A stretch of 64,000 nucleotides of DNA, taken from positions 2,480,001 through 2,544,000 of the forward strand of contig NZ_JBDFMH010000001.1 in NCBI RefSeq assembly GCF_047238125.1. The letters run 5' to 3'. The notes below the pieces were generated by a model. The model saw only the letters and a program-made list of their open reading frames with translations. It was not told the origin of the DNA and did no database searches. Shown piece after piece: positions 41,967 through 50,378 of the stretch. Source of the DNA: JBDFMH01 sp047238125 (GTDB lineage Bacteria > Pseudomonadota > Alphaproteobacteria > Sphingomonadales > Sphingomonadaceae). The stretch's first letter is position 1, and every line of letters starts with the position of its first letter. Made by a program: the position numbers and the translations under genes.

Positions 41967-42919
41967 GCGCGGTCCCGCCCGAGATTGCTCGGCTCCACGC
42001 CCGCGCGGTGCGGCTGGAATGGTGGACGGTCGTCTGGATCGCCTCGATCGTCGTGGTGATGGGGCTCGTCGCCGGCGGCAGCCAGGCGATGCGCACCGCC
42101 TGGATCGAGGATATTCTGAGCCTGGTGCCGGCGATCGTGTTCCTGATCGCCGCCCGGTTCGAGCGCCGCGAGCCGAATGCACGCTTCCCGTTCGGTTTCG
42201 CTCGCGCGCACAGCCTGGCGTTCCTGATCTCGGCAGTCGCGCTGGCGGCGACGGGATCGATCCTGCTCGTCGAATCGGCGCTTACCCTGATCCATGCCGA
42301 TCATGCCACCGTGGCCGGCATCACGCTGTTCGGGCAGCAGATCTGGCAGGGCTGGCTGATGATCGCGGCGCTGATCTATTCCTCCATTCCGCCGCTGATC
42401 CTGGGCCGGATGAAGCTGCCGCTGGCGCGCGCCATGTCGGACAAGGTGCTCCACACCGATGCGATGATGCAGAAAGCGGACTGGATGACCGGGCTGGCCG
42501 GCGTCGGCGGCATCATCGGCCTGGGCCTCGGCTGGTGGTGGGCCGACGCTGCCGCAGCAGCAGTCATTTCCGCCAGCATCCTGCACGACGGTATCCGCGC
42601 GCTCGGCATCGCGGCTGCCGAACTGATCGACGGCGCGCCCCGCGCCCTCGACAGCGACGATGTGGCCGAGGACGCCCGCGCGCTGCACGCCGCGCTCGAC
42701 GCGCGCTATCCCGGAACGGAGGTGCGGATGCGCGAGACCGGCCGGATGATCCACGCGGTCGTCGTCGGCGCAAGGCCCGAAGCCACGATCGACGGGGATG
42801 CGATCTGGCCCGGCCCGCCGGATCGCCGTTGGCGGCTGGAGCAGATCGGCTTCGTACCGCCCGGTGGCGATCAGCCCGAGACGGATGACGCGGCCGGAGC
42901 GGGCGCGGGCATCCGATAG
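41963..42919 (+). CDS. Cation diffusion facilitator family transporter
   Basis: 318 residues from a GTG start overlapping the upstream stop. About six transmembrane helices; the metal site is seen in HTDAMMQKADWMTG (about 160-173, the HxxxD/D pattern of helix V). A hydrophilic C-terminal domain (about 210-318) follows. Such proteins export Zn, Fe or Mn. The first helix-II metal site differs from classic family members (VPAIVFLIAARF), so metal specificity is uncertain. The 3' end overlaps the convergent MAPEG gene by 49 bases. Confidence 0.86.
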   Translation: MSAVPPEIARLHARAVRLEWWTVVWIASIVVVMGLVAGGSQAMRTAWIEDILSLVPAIVFLIAARFERREPNARFPFGFARAHSLAFLISAVALAATGSILLVESALTLIHADHATVAGITLFGQQIWQGWLMIAALIYSSIPPLILGRMKLPLARAMSDKVLHTDAMMQKADWMTGLAGVGGIIGLGLGWWWADAAAAAVISASILHDGIRALGIAAAELIDGAPRALDSDDVAEDARALHAALDARYPGTEVRMRETGRMIHAVVVGARPEATIDGDAIWPGPPDRRWRLEQIGFVPPGGDQPETDDAAGAGAGIR

Positions 42920-43296
42920 GGAATGGTCAGCGCATAGCCGGCCAGCCCGATCAGCACGGCCCAGGTGACGAGGATGCCGCCCGCGCGCAGCGGGCCCGGC
43001 CCATCACGATCCATCCCGAACGCGTGCACGATCCGCGCGATCACGAACGCGATCCCGACATACCAGAGCCACGGCGCGCTTTGGTGAGCAGCCTCGATAA
43101 GGCCCATCAGGATCAGCACGATCGGCGCATATTCGGTGAAGTTGGCGTGGGCGCGCATCCGCCGCAGCAGCAGGGGATTGCCGCCATCGCCATGCAGCAC
43201 CTTGCCTTTCAACCGCATCGGCACGATCCGCGATGCCAGCCAGACGTTCAGGATGGCGGCCGCGCCGGCGATGGTAAGCGTGATGGGCAGGATCAT
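42871..43296 (-). CDS. MAPEG-family membrane protein
   Basis: 141 residues with four transmembrane segments. The MAPEG signature is RRMRAHANFTEYAPIVLILMGLIEAA (about 46-71), including the conserved N-F-x-E. Bacterial members are glutathione-transferase-like membrane proteins; this gene is probably not essential and its substrate is unknown. Its last 49 bases overlap the end of the convergent cation transporter gene. Confidence 0.88.
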   Translation of the reverse strand: MILPITLTIAGAAAILNVWLASRIVPMRLKGKVLHGDGGNPLLLRRMRAHANFTEYAPIVLILMGLIEAAHQSAPWLWYVGIAFVIARIVHAFGMDRDGPGPLRAGGILVTWAVLIGLAGYALTIPYRMPAPAPAASSVSG

Positions 43297-43375
43297 CGGG
43301 GGAAGCCTTGCAAGGTTCGGATGCCGCCCCGCATAGCGCCGCCGCGGCCGGCTGCGAAGGGCGCGGCTATCAGCC

Positions 43376-43403
43376 TTGCAACCGCGCGCGGAATCGGTAT
43401 AGG
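43376..43403 (+). promoter_or_regulatory. Candidate sigma-70 promoter of rpmF
   Basis: TTGCAA (43376-43381) and TATAGG (43398-43403) are separated by 16 bases. The expected transcript start, about 43410, falls at the foot of the hairpin described next. Confidence 0.5.
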
Positions 43404-43412
43404 TCCGCCGCT

Positions 43413-43494
43413 CGCGACGAGCCCGGCCGCCAGGGTCCGCGGCCATCTTTGGCCGTCGGCATCCATAGCGGCGAGGCTCGTCGCGCATTTTTTT
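43413..43494 (+). promoter_or_regulatory. Structured leader with terminator-like hairpin and U-run before rpmF
   Basis: CGCGACGAGCC (43413-43423) pairs perfectly with GGCTCGTCGCG (43475-43485). Inside are a 5-bp stem GCCGC/GCGGC (43426-43430/43468-43472) and a 5-bp hairpin CGGCC/GGCCG (43440-43444/43451-43455). Seven T residues follow at 43488-43494, 24 bases before the rpmF ATG. It could be an attenuator, a ribosomal-protein autoregulatory leader or a short independent RNA of about 85 bases. Confidence 0.55.
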
Positions 43495-43518
43495 GAACGA
43501 CACGGAACAGGTGCCGAC

Positions 43519-43698
43519 ATGGCCGTCCCCAAGAGAAAAACTTCGCCTTCGCGGCGCAACATGCGTCGCAGCCATCATGCGCTGACGGTCGAGGCATTCC
43601 AGGAATGCCCGAATTGCGGCGAGCTGAAGCGGCCGCACAATCTCTGCACCGCTTGCGGCCATTATAACGGGCGCGAGATCATCTCGACCGAAGCCTAA
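43519..43698 (+). CDS. rpmF: 50S ribosomal protein L32
   Basis: 59 residues, the normal size of alphaproteobacterial L32. The start AVPKRKTSPSRRNMRRSHHAL and the CxxC pair (CPNCGELKRPHNLCTACG, four cysteines) are diagnostic. It binds near the peptidyl-transferase centre. It precedes plsX-fabH as in many bacteria, linking ribosome and fatty-acid synthesis genes, and has its own candidate promoter and structured leader. Confidence 0.97.
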   Translation: MAVPKRKTSPSRRNMRRSHHALTVEAFQECPNCGELKRPHNLCTACGHYNGREIISTEA

Positions 43699-43714
43699 CC
43701 CGGCGATTCGACGC

Positions 43715-44764
43715 ATGGGCCAGCAGACCGAGCCGCCGCGGATCGCGATCGACGCGATGGGCGGCGACGGCGGCCCTGCGACGATGATCGCGGGTGCGGC
43801 ACTGGCACGCGCGGCAAACCGGAGCCTGCGGTTCCGGCTGCACGGCGATCGTGATCAGCTCGCAGCCGAAGTCGCGCGTCATCCCGCACTGGCGGACGGT
43901 GCCGAGATCGCGCACGCGCCCGAGGCGATTTCCGGCGAGGAGAAGCCCAGCCAGGCGATCCGCCGCGCGCGTACGACTTCGATGGGCCTCGCGATCGCGG
44001 ACGTGAAATCCGGCCTGGCCGATGCCGCGGTATCCGCCGGAAACACCGGCGCGCTGATGGCGATGTCCAAGCTGGCGCTGCGCACCATGCCGGGAATCGA
44101 TCGGCCCGCGCTCTCCGCGCTGCTGCCGACGCTCGGCGACAATGACGTCGTGATGCTGGATCTGGGCGCCAATACCGAGTGCGACGCCCGCAATCTCGTC
44201 CAGTTCGCGGTGATGGGTGCCGCCTATTCGCGCGCGGCGCTCGGCATCGAACGGCCGCGCGTGCGCCTGCTGAACATCGGTACCGAAGAACTGAAGGGCA
44301 CCGACGAGCTGCGTGACGCCGCCCAGCAACTGCGCGCCGCGACCCATCTCCATCTCCAGTTCGATGGCTTCATCGAAGGCGATCGCCTGGGCCGGGGCGA
44401 GGCGGACGTGATCGTTTCCGACGGCTTCGCGGGCAACATCGCGCTCAAGACGATCGAGGGCACGGCCCGCTTTGTCACCGATCTGCTCAGGCGTGCCTTC
44501 ACCAGTTCGGTCCGCTCGAAGATCGGCTTCCTGATCTCGCGCCCGGCGACTGAGCTGCTGCGCCACCATCTCGATCCGAACAACCATAACGGCGCAGTCT
44601 TCCTGGGCCTGAACGGCGTGGTCGTGAAAAGCCATGGCGGTGCGACGCCGCAGGGGATCGCCAACGCGATCGGCGTAGCCAGCAAGCTGGTGACCAACGA
44701 TATCGGCCGCCGCATTGCGGAGGATCTGGCCAAGATGCGCAGCCCCAGCGAGGCGGTGGCGTGA
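43715..44764 (+). CDS. plsX: Phosphate acyltransferase
   Basis: 349 residues. The start PRIAIDAMGGDGGPATMIAGA (about 8-28) is the PlsX signature; VSAGNTGALMAM (about 108-119), MLDLGANTECDARNLVQFA and GNIALKTIEGTA follow. It makes acyl-phosphate from acyl-ACP for phospholipid synthesis. It begins 16 bases after rpmF and its stop overlaps a GTG just before fabH. Confidence 0.96.
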   Translation: MGQQTEPPRIAIDAMGGDGGPATMIAGAALARAANRSLRFRLHGDRDQLAAEVARHPALADGAEIAHAPEAISGEEKPSQAIRRARTTSMGLAIADVKSGLADAAVSAGNTGALMAMSKLALRTMPGIDRPALSALLPTLGDNDVVMLDLGANTECDARNLVQFAVMGAAYSRAALGIERPRVRLLNIGTEELKGTDELRDAAQQLRAATHLHLQFDGFIEGDRLGRGEADVIVSDGFAGNIALKTIEGTARFVTDLLRRAFTSSVRSKIGFLISRPATELLRHHLDPNNHNGAVFLGLNGVVVKSHGGATPQGIANAIGVASKLVTNDIGRRIAEDLAKMRSPSEAVA

Positions 44765-44778
44765 CGGGCGAAAGACTG

Positions 44779-45753
44779 ATGCGCAGGGCTGTGATCGCGG
44801 GTTCGGGTTCGGCACTGCCCGAACGGCGCGTTTCCAACGCCGAGCTGGCCGAGACGGTGGACACGTCCGACGAGTGGATCGTCGAGCGGACCGGCATCCG
44901 TTTCCGCCACATCGCGGGCCCGCACGAGACGACCGCGACGCTGGCGACCGACGCCGCGCGTCGCGCGCTGGAGGCGGCAGGCATCGCGCCGTCCCAGGTC
45001 GGCCTGATCGTGCTGGCGACTGCGACGCCGGACCAGACCTTCCCGGCATCCGCCACCAAGGTTCAGGCCGCGCTCGGCATCGATGACTGCGTCGCGTTCG
45101 ATGTCGCGGCCGTCTGCTCCGGCTTCCTTTATGCTATGTCGGTCGCCGAAAGCATGATCCGCGGCGGTAGCGCCGATGTCGCGCTGGTGATCGGATCGGA
45201 AACGTTCAGCCGCATCCTCGACTGGCAGGATCGCGGCACCTGCGTGCTGTTCGGCGACGGCGCCGGCGCTGTGGTGCTGAAAGCGGAGGAAACCGCGGAA
45301 CAGGGGCCCGATGCGCGCGGCGTGCTGGCGGTCAGCCTGCATGCCGATGGCCGCCATAACCAACTGCTCTACGTCGATGGCGGCCCTTCGACGACGGGCA
45401 CTGTCGGCAAGCTGCGCATGTCGGGGCGCGAGGTGTTCCGCCACGCGGTTACCAACCTGGCCGCGGTGCTGAGCGAAACCATGGCGAAGGCCGGTCTGTC
45501 GGCCGACGCGATCGATTGGGTGGTGCCTCACCAGGCCAATCGCCGGATCCTGGATGCGACCGCGAAGAAGCTTTCGCTCGATCCAGCGCGCGTGGTCGTG
45601 ACCGTCGATCAGCATGCCAACACCTCTGCCGCATCGGTGCCGCTGGCGTTCGACCAGGCGGTGCGCGACGGCCGCATCAAGCCGGGCCAGTTGGTTGTGT
45701 TCGAGGCGATGGGTGGCGGCTTCACCTGGGGAGCAGCGGTCGTTCGGCTGTGA
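44779..45753 (+). CDS. fabH: 3-oxoacyl-[acyl-carrier-protein] synthase III
   Basis: 324 residues from the ATG at 44779, which gives the standard FabH length; a GTG at 44761 overlapping plsX adds six. The catalytic cysteine is in DVAAVCSGFLYAM (about residue 112), the histidine in VVPHQANRRI (about 250-259) and the asparagine in DQHANTSAASVPLA (about 281-294). It starts type II fatty-acid synthesis by condensing acetyl-CoA with malonyl-ACP. Confidence 0.96.
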   Translation: MRRAVIAGSGSALPERRVSNAELAETVDTSDEWIVERTGIRFRHIAGPHETTATLATDAARRALEAAGIAPSQVGLIVLATATPDQTFPASATKVQAALGIDDCVAFDVAAVCSGFLYAMSVAESMIRGGSADVALVIGSETFSRILDWQDRGTCVLFGDGAGAVVLKAEETAEQGPDARGVLAVSLHADGRHNQLLYVDGGPSTTGTVGKLRMSGREVFRHAVTNLAAVLSETMAKAGLSADAIDWVVPHQANRRILDATAKKLSLDPARVVVTVDQHANTSAASVPLAFDQAVRDGRIKPGQLVVFEAMGGGFTWGAAVVRL

Positions 45754-45824
45754 ACGGGGGCTTTTCGCCGCGCTCCCATCGGATTACTGTTGTGTGACTG
45801 GGCACTTGAGGCAAGGGGGCGATC

Positions 45825-46121
45825 ATGGGTGCAGGCACGTTGACCAGGGCGGATCTCGCCGAGACAATCCACCGTAATGTCGGCCTCTCCCGCGCTGATT
45901 CGGCCGGCATGGTGGAGCAGATCCTGCGCTATATGTGCGAATCGCTCTCCAATGGCGAGAATGTGAAGATCTCCGGATTCGGCAGCTTCGTGCTGCGCGA
46001 CAAGGGCGAGCGCGTCGGGCGCAATCCCAAGACGGGGATCGAGGTGCCGATCGCACCGCGCCGGGTGCTCACCTTCCGCGCCAGCCAGACGATGCGCGAT
46101 CGGATCGTCGAAGCGGGATGA
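45825..46121 (+). CDS. ihfA: Integration host factor subunit alpha
   Basis: 98 residues of the HU/IHF fold. LTRADLAETIHRNVGLSRADSAGMVEQIL (about 6-34) is the dimerisation part and VKISGFGSFVLRDKGERVGRNPKTG (about 47-71) the DNA-bending arm with the conserved NPKTG. A ribosome binding site AAGGGGG lies 6 bases before the ATG. The position after fabH and before a small MerR gene is standard in alphaproteobacteria. Confidence 0.95.
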   Translation: MGAGTLTRADLAETIHRNVGLSRADSAGMVEQILRYMCESLSNGENVKISGFGSFVLRDKGERVGRNPKTGIEVPIAPRRVLTFRASQTMRDRIVEAG

Positions 46122-46125
46122 CCGG

Positions 46126-46491
46126 GTGAGCGGATCGCGGGCAAAAGCGGACGGCGCATTCCTGACGATCGGCGAGGTCGCGAATGAACTGGGCCTGCCG
46201 CAGCATATCCTGCGTTACTGGGAGACCCGGTTCCCTCAGCTGAAGCCGCTGCAGCGTGCCGGCAATCGCCGCTATTATCGGCCGGGCGACGTCGCGCTGG
46301 TGCGTCGGATCGATCGCCTGCTGAATGCCGAGGGCTATACGATCCGCGGTGTGCAGCAACTGCTGGCCCGCAGGGAGATCCTATCCGGCCCGCCTGCCCC
46401 GGTGGAGGACGCGCCACCGCCCCCCGCCGACACGAACGGTGAACTGCGCGCGATCCGCAGCATGCTGACCGCGGCGCTGGCGCGCGGCTGA
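46126..46491 (+). CDS. MerR-family transcriptional regulator (fabH-ihfA-linked type)
   Basis: 121 residues from a GTG 4 bases after ihfA. A single MerR DNA-binding domain (LTIGEVANELGLPQHILRYWETRFPQLKP, then NRRYYRPGDVALVRRIDRLLNAEGYTIRGVQQLL) is followed by a short proline-rich tail without a sensor domain. This conserved gene accompanies ihfA in alphaproteobacteria; its targets are not known to me. Confidence 0.9.
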   Translation: MSGSRAKADGAFLTIGEVANELGLPQHILRYWETRFPQLKPLQRAGNRRYYRPGDVALVRRIDRLLNAEGYTIRGVQQLLARREILSGPPAPVEDAPPPPADTNGELRAIRSMLTAALARG

Positions 46492-46495
46492 CCGG

Positions 46496-48718
46496 TCAGA
46501 GGTCGGGCAGACCGGCCAGCAGCTTGTCCAGCGTGATCGGGAAATCGCGCACGCGTACGCCGGTGGCATTGAACACCGCATTGGCCACGGCAGCGCCGGA
46601 TCCGCAGATGCCAAGCTCACCGATGCCCTTCGCGCCGAGCGGGTTCGCCAGCGGGTCGCGCTCGTCGATGAAATGCGCCTCGATCGCGGGGATATCGGCA
46701 TGAACGGGGACATGATATTCGCCGAGATCGCCGTTGGTGATATGGCCGTGGCGGGTATCGATGACCGCATCTTCGTGCAGCGCGCCGCCGATCCCCCATA
46801 CCATGCCGCCGATGCACTGCGACCCGGCGGTCTTGGGGTTGAGGATCCGGCCCGCCGCAAAGCTGCCAATCATCCGCCGCACCCGCACCTCGCCGGTCGC
46901 GACATGCACGCCGACTTCACAGAACACCGCACCGAACGCAGCCTGGCTGTGGCTTTTGGAAGTCTTGCCGGGTTTGATGACGCCATCGGCTTCCAGCGCC
47001 TCGCCCTGCAGGAGATCGACGAACGGCCGCGCGCTGTTGCCGACGATCAGCGCGCCATCGCGCGCAACGGGAGCATCCGCATCGGCGCCGGCACGCTCGG
47101 CCAGCGTCTTCAGCAGCTGTTCGCATGCCAAGTAGACCGATGACCCCGCACTGGCGGCGCCCCACGACCCGCCCGAGCCAGCCGAGACGGGCAGCGCGGT
47201 ATCGCCGAGTACAACCTTGATCGATGCAACCGGCAGCGAGAGTGTTTCGGCGGCGATCTGCGCCAGGATCGTATAGCTGCCGGTGCCGATGTCGGTCATG
47301 TCGGTCTCGATCGTGACCGTGCCGTCCCGCTCGATCCGCACCTTTGCCTGCGATTGCTGGAGATAATTTGTACGCGCCAGGCAAGCCATGCCCATACCCA
47401 CCAGCCAGTCGCCGTCCCGCACCTGCGCCGGTACCGGATTGCGTGTCTGCCACCCGAACCGCCGGGCTCCATCGTCCAGGCAAGCCAGCAGCCCGCGCGA
47501 CGAGAACGGCTTCTCGGTCTGCGGATCGCCATCGGGTTCATTGATCCGTCGCAGGTCGACCGGATCGACGCCGATCTCATGCGCCAGTTCATCCATCGCG
47601 GATTCCAGCGCGAGCTGGCCGATCGCCTCGCCCGGCGCCCGCATCGATACCGCGACCATCAGGTCGGTCGCGGCAATGCGGTGGCTGATCCGCCGGTTCT
47701 CAGCCGCATAGAGGTTGACGGTGGAAATGCAGACGGGTTCGTAGAATGGCTCGGCCGAACGGTTCGACACCAGCGCATCGTGGCCAATCGCGACGAGCCG
47801 GCCATCCGCTTCCGCGCCCAGCCGTACGCGCTGGATGCTGTCGGTCCGCCGGCCGGCCATCGTGAACAGCTGCTGCCGGGTCAGTGCAACCTTCACCGGG
47901 CGCTTCAGCTCACGTGCGGCCCAAGCTGCGAACATCGTCTCCGGATTCAGCCCCAGCTTCGATCCGAAGCCGCCACCGACATAGGGCGAATGCAGCCGGA
48001 CCTTGTCGGCCGAGATGCTGAGCTGCTTGGCAAGCTGCTTCCGCACCGAATCCATCATCTGGTATGATGCGTGCACGACGATCTCGTCGTCGCGCCACTC
48101 GGCCAGGGCGGCGTGCGGCTCCATGGCGCAATGGATCTGGGTGGGGGTCGTATAGTCCGAATCGATCCTGACCGGCGCCTTCTCGAACGCGTCGTCGAAG
48201 TCGCCCTTGCGGTGATCGGGCAGGCCCATCATCGGGTTCGGGATCACCGCCTTGTCGCGCACAGCGGCCAGATCGAACCGGCCATCAGCATCGGGCTTGT
48301 AATGCACGCGCACCAGCGCTGCGCCGGCCCGGGCCTGCTCGAACGTATCCGCCACCACCAGCAGCAGCGGCTGGCCGAAATGGCTGATCTCGCGATTGCC
48401 GGTGCCGGCCGCCGCCTCGCCGAAATTCGATCCGTCGTGCGGCGTGGCCTTGCCGGCATCGATCACCGCGATCACGCCGGGCGCGGCCTCGGCATCGACC
48501 GTGTCGAAGCGATCGACCTTGCCCTTGCCGATCGTGGCGGTGACGATGAAGCCATAGGCCATCCGATCGGCGCGATATTCATGGGCGTAGGTGGCGGATC
48601 CGGAAACCTTCAGCGGCCCTTCGATCCGATCGACCGCAGTGCCCAGCGGACCGTCGCCACGCTCAAGCGCGGCGGGGGCGACGGCATCATCCATCTTCAG
48701 CGTGTTGGTGTCGCTCAT
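46496..48718 (-). CDS. Molybdenum hydroxylase large subunit (PaoC/xanthine dehydrogenase family)
   Basis: 740 residues. It binds the molybdopterin cofactor: RIEGPLKVSGSATYAHEY at the start, THSP-like YTTPTQIHCAMEPHAALAEW (about 191-210), LHSPYVGGGFGSKLGL (about 239-254), GSGGSWGAASAGSSVYLAC and the active-site glutamate in GAKGIGELGICGSGAAVANAV (about 697-717). It is closer to the periplasmic aldehyde oxidoreductase PaoC than to xanthine dehydrogenase. It is the third gene of a 2Fe-2S/FAD/molybdenum operon, coupled by ATGA to the FAD subunit; the substrate is probably an aldehyde. Confidence 0.92.
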   Translation of the reverse strand: MSDTNTLKMDDAVAPAALERGDGPLGTAVDRIEGPLKVSGSATYAHEYRADRMAYGFIVTATIGKGKVDRFDTVDAEAAPGVIAVIDAGKATPHDGSNFGEAAAGTGNREISHFGQPLLLVVADTFEQARAGAALVRVHYKPDADGRFDLAAVRDKAVIPNPMMGLPDHRKGDFDDAFEKAPVRIDSDYTTPTQIHCAMEPHAALAEWRDDEIVVHASYQMMDSVRKQLAKQLSISADKVRLHSPYVGGGFGSKLGLNPETMFAAWAARELKRPVKVALTRQQLFTMAGRRTDSIQRVRLGAEADGRLVAIGHDALVSNRSAEPFYEPVCISTVNLYAAENRRISHRIAATDLMVAVSMRAPGEAIGQLALESAMDELAHEIGVDPVDLRRINEPDGDPQTEKPFSSRGLLACLDDGARRFGWQTRNPVPAQVRDGDWLVGMGMACLARTNYLQQSQAKVRIERDGTVTIETDMTDIGTGSYTILAQIAAETLSLPVASIKVVLGDTALPVSAGSGGSWGAASAGSSVYLACEQLLKTLAERAGADADAPVARDGALIVGNSARPFVDLLQGEALEADGVIKPGKTSKSHSQAAFGAVFCEVGVHVATGEVRVRRMIGSFAAGRILNPKTAGSQCIGGMVWGIGGALHEDAVIDTRHGHITNGDLGEYHVPVHADIPAIEAHFIDERDPLANPLGAKGIGELGICGSGAAVANAVFNATGVRVRDFPITLDKLLAGLPDL

Positions 48719-49701
48719 GTCCGGTCCCCGGTCAGCCGGGCCAGCGTCGCGATCAGCGTGCGCCGCACCAGCGGGATCTTGAAATCATTGTCGCCCGAGC
48801 CGCGCGCATCCGCGACTAGCGCATCGGCGGCAGCCGCGAAGGTCTCGCGGGTTGGCGGACGATGCAACAGCGCCCGTTCCACTGCCGGATCGCGCCAGGG
48901 GCGATGAGCGAGCCCGCCGAACGCCAGTCGCGCCGAGACAATCTCGCCATTCTCGACCGCGATCGCCGCCGCGACCGATACGAGCGCGAACGCGTAGGAG
49001 GCGCGGTCGCGCACTTTCACATAGGCCATTCTGCCGGGGGGCGGCGCTGGCAGCTTCACGGCCGTGATCAGTTCTCCCGGCTCCAGCACCGTTTCGATCT
49101 GCGGGGTATCGCCCGGCAGCAGATGGAAATCGCCGATCGGGATCGCGCGGTCATGGCCACCCGGCGTCTGGGTCAGCACGGTCGCATCGAGCATCCGCAA
49201 CGCCACCGCCATGTCCGACGGGTGGGTGGCGATGCAGTGCGGGCTCGTGCCGAGGATTGCGTGATTGCGGTTCGCGCCGCCGATCGCCGCGCAACCCGAT
49301 CCGGGGTCCCGCTTGTTGCACGGCATCGCGCGCTCGTAGAAATAGGTGCAGCGCGTGCGTTGCAGCAAGTTGCCGCCGGTCGATGCCTTGTTGCGCAGCT
49401 GCCCGCTTGCGCCTGCCAGCAGCGCCTCCGCCAGCACCGGCCAGCGCGATCGCACGCGGCGGTCCGCCGCCAGTGCGGCATTGCCGACCTGTGCGCCGAT
49501 CTTCAAGCCATCGCCGTCGTCTTCGATCGCGCTGTGCGGCAGGCGGCTGATGTCGATCAGATGCGCCGGCGTCTCGATCTGCAGCTTCATCAGGTCGAGC
49601 AGATTGGTGCCGCCCGCGATGAAGCGCGCGCCGGCCTGGGCGCGCGCCGCGCGGATCGCCGTGTCGGCATCGCCGGCACGCTCATAGGTGAAGGGCTTCA
49701 C
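48715..49701 (-). CDS. Molybdenum hydroxylase FAD-binding subunit (PaoB-like)
   Basis: 328 residues from a GTG at 49701 with GGAGGGA upstream. FIAGGTNLLDLMKLQIETPAHLIDI (about 26-50) is the FAD domain, ASGQLRNKASTGGNLLQRTRC (about 98-118) the FAD pyrophosphate loop, and CTYFYERAMPCNKRDPGSGCAAIGG resembles the extra 4Fe-4S cluster site of PaoB. The GTG overlaps the stop of the 2Fe-2S gene and its own stop overlaps the large-subunit start. Confidence 0.92.
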   Translation of the reverse strand: MKPFTYERAGDADTAIRAARAQAGARFIAGGTNLLDLMKLQIETPAHLIDISRLPHSAIEDDGDGLKIGAQVGNAALAADRRVRSRWPVLAEALLAGASGQLRNKASTGGNLLQRTRCTYFYERAMPCNKRDPGSGCAAIGGANRNHAILGTSPHCIATHPSDMAVALRMLDATVLTQTPGGHDRAIPIGDFHLLPGDTPQIETVLEPGELITAVKLPAPPPGRMAYVKVRDRASYAFALVSVAAAIAVENGEIVSARLAFGGLAHRPWRDPAVERALLHRPPTRETFAAAADALVADARGSGDNDFKIPLVRRTLIATLARLTGDRT

Positions 49702-50261
49702 GAGCGTCCCTCCGCTTCGCGGATCGCCTTGGCGATATTGGGATAAGCGGCGCAACGGCAGATATTGCCGCTCATCCGCTCGCGCAGTTCCTCGTCGTCG
49801 AGCGGGATCGCATCGGCTGCCACGTCGGGGGTGACATGGCTCGCCATGCCTGCGCGATGCTCCTTCAGCATGCCCAAAGCGGACATGATCTGGCCTGGCG
49901 TGCAGTAACCGCACTGAAAACCGTCATGATGCACGAACGCGGCCTGCATCGGGTGCAGCGAGACGGCCGATCCGATCCCTTCGATCGTCGTGATCTCGTC
50001 GCCTTCGTGCATCACCGCCAGCGACAGGCAGCTGTTGATCCGGGTGCCGTTGACCAGCACGGTGCAGGCACCGCACTGGCCATGATCGCAGCCCTTCTTC
50101 GTGCCGGTCAGCGCCAGATGATCCCGCAGGGCATCAAGCAGCGTGGTGCGGGTATCGATTTCCAGCGCATGCCGTTCGCCGTTGATGTCGAGCATGACCT
50201 GCATTGCCGGATCCTGCCGCACGGATGGGCGGGGCGGCGCTTCGCCTGCGATGGTTGCCAT
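49698..50261 (-). CDS. Molybdenum hydroxylase 2Fe-2S subunit (PaoA-like)
   Basis: 187 residues from the ATG at 50261. A plant-ferredoxin-like domain carries GCDHGQCGACTVLVNG (about 58-73) plus CLSLAVMHEG, and the second cluster is in GFQCGYCTPGQIMSALG (about 108-124) and GNICRCAAYPNI (about 165-176). No Tat signal peptide is evident, in contrast to periplasmic PaoA, so the complex may be cytoplasmic. No XdhC/PaoD maturation gene is adjacent. The start could also be a methionine 19 residues further in. Confidence 0.9.
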   Translation of the reverse strand: MATIAGEAPPRPSVRQDPAMQVMLDINGERHALEIDTRTTLLDALRDHLALTGTKKGCDHGQCGACTVLVNGTRINSCLSLAVMHEGDEITTIEGIGSAVSLHPMQAAFVHHDGFQCGYCTPGQIMSALGMLKEHRAGMASHVTPDVAADAIPLDDEELRERMSGNICRCAAYPNIAKAIREAEGRS

Positions 50262-50378
50262 GGGATGGGCCTGCCTTTCGAATGTTGCTCGATGAACCGA
50301 CAAGGCGGACGAACGATCCGTCGTGGAACCGGCGACCCGCCGCACGCGTCTGCCACCCTGGCCAACTTTTGAGCAATC

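Noticed and set aside
46492..46495. A tRNA gene after the ihfA-linked merR gene
   Set aside because: In some alphaproteobacteria a tRNA lies here, but only 4 bases separate merR from the convergent hydroxylase gene.
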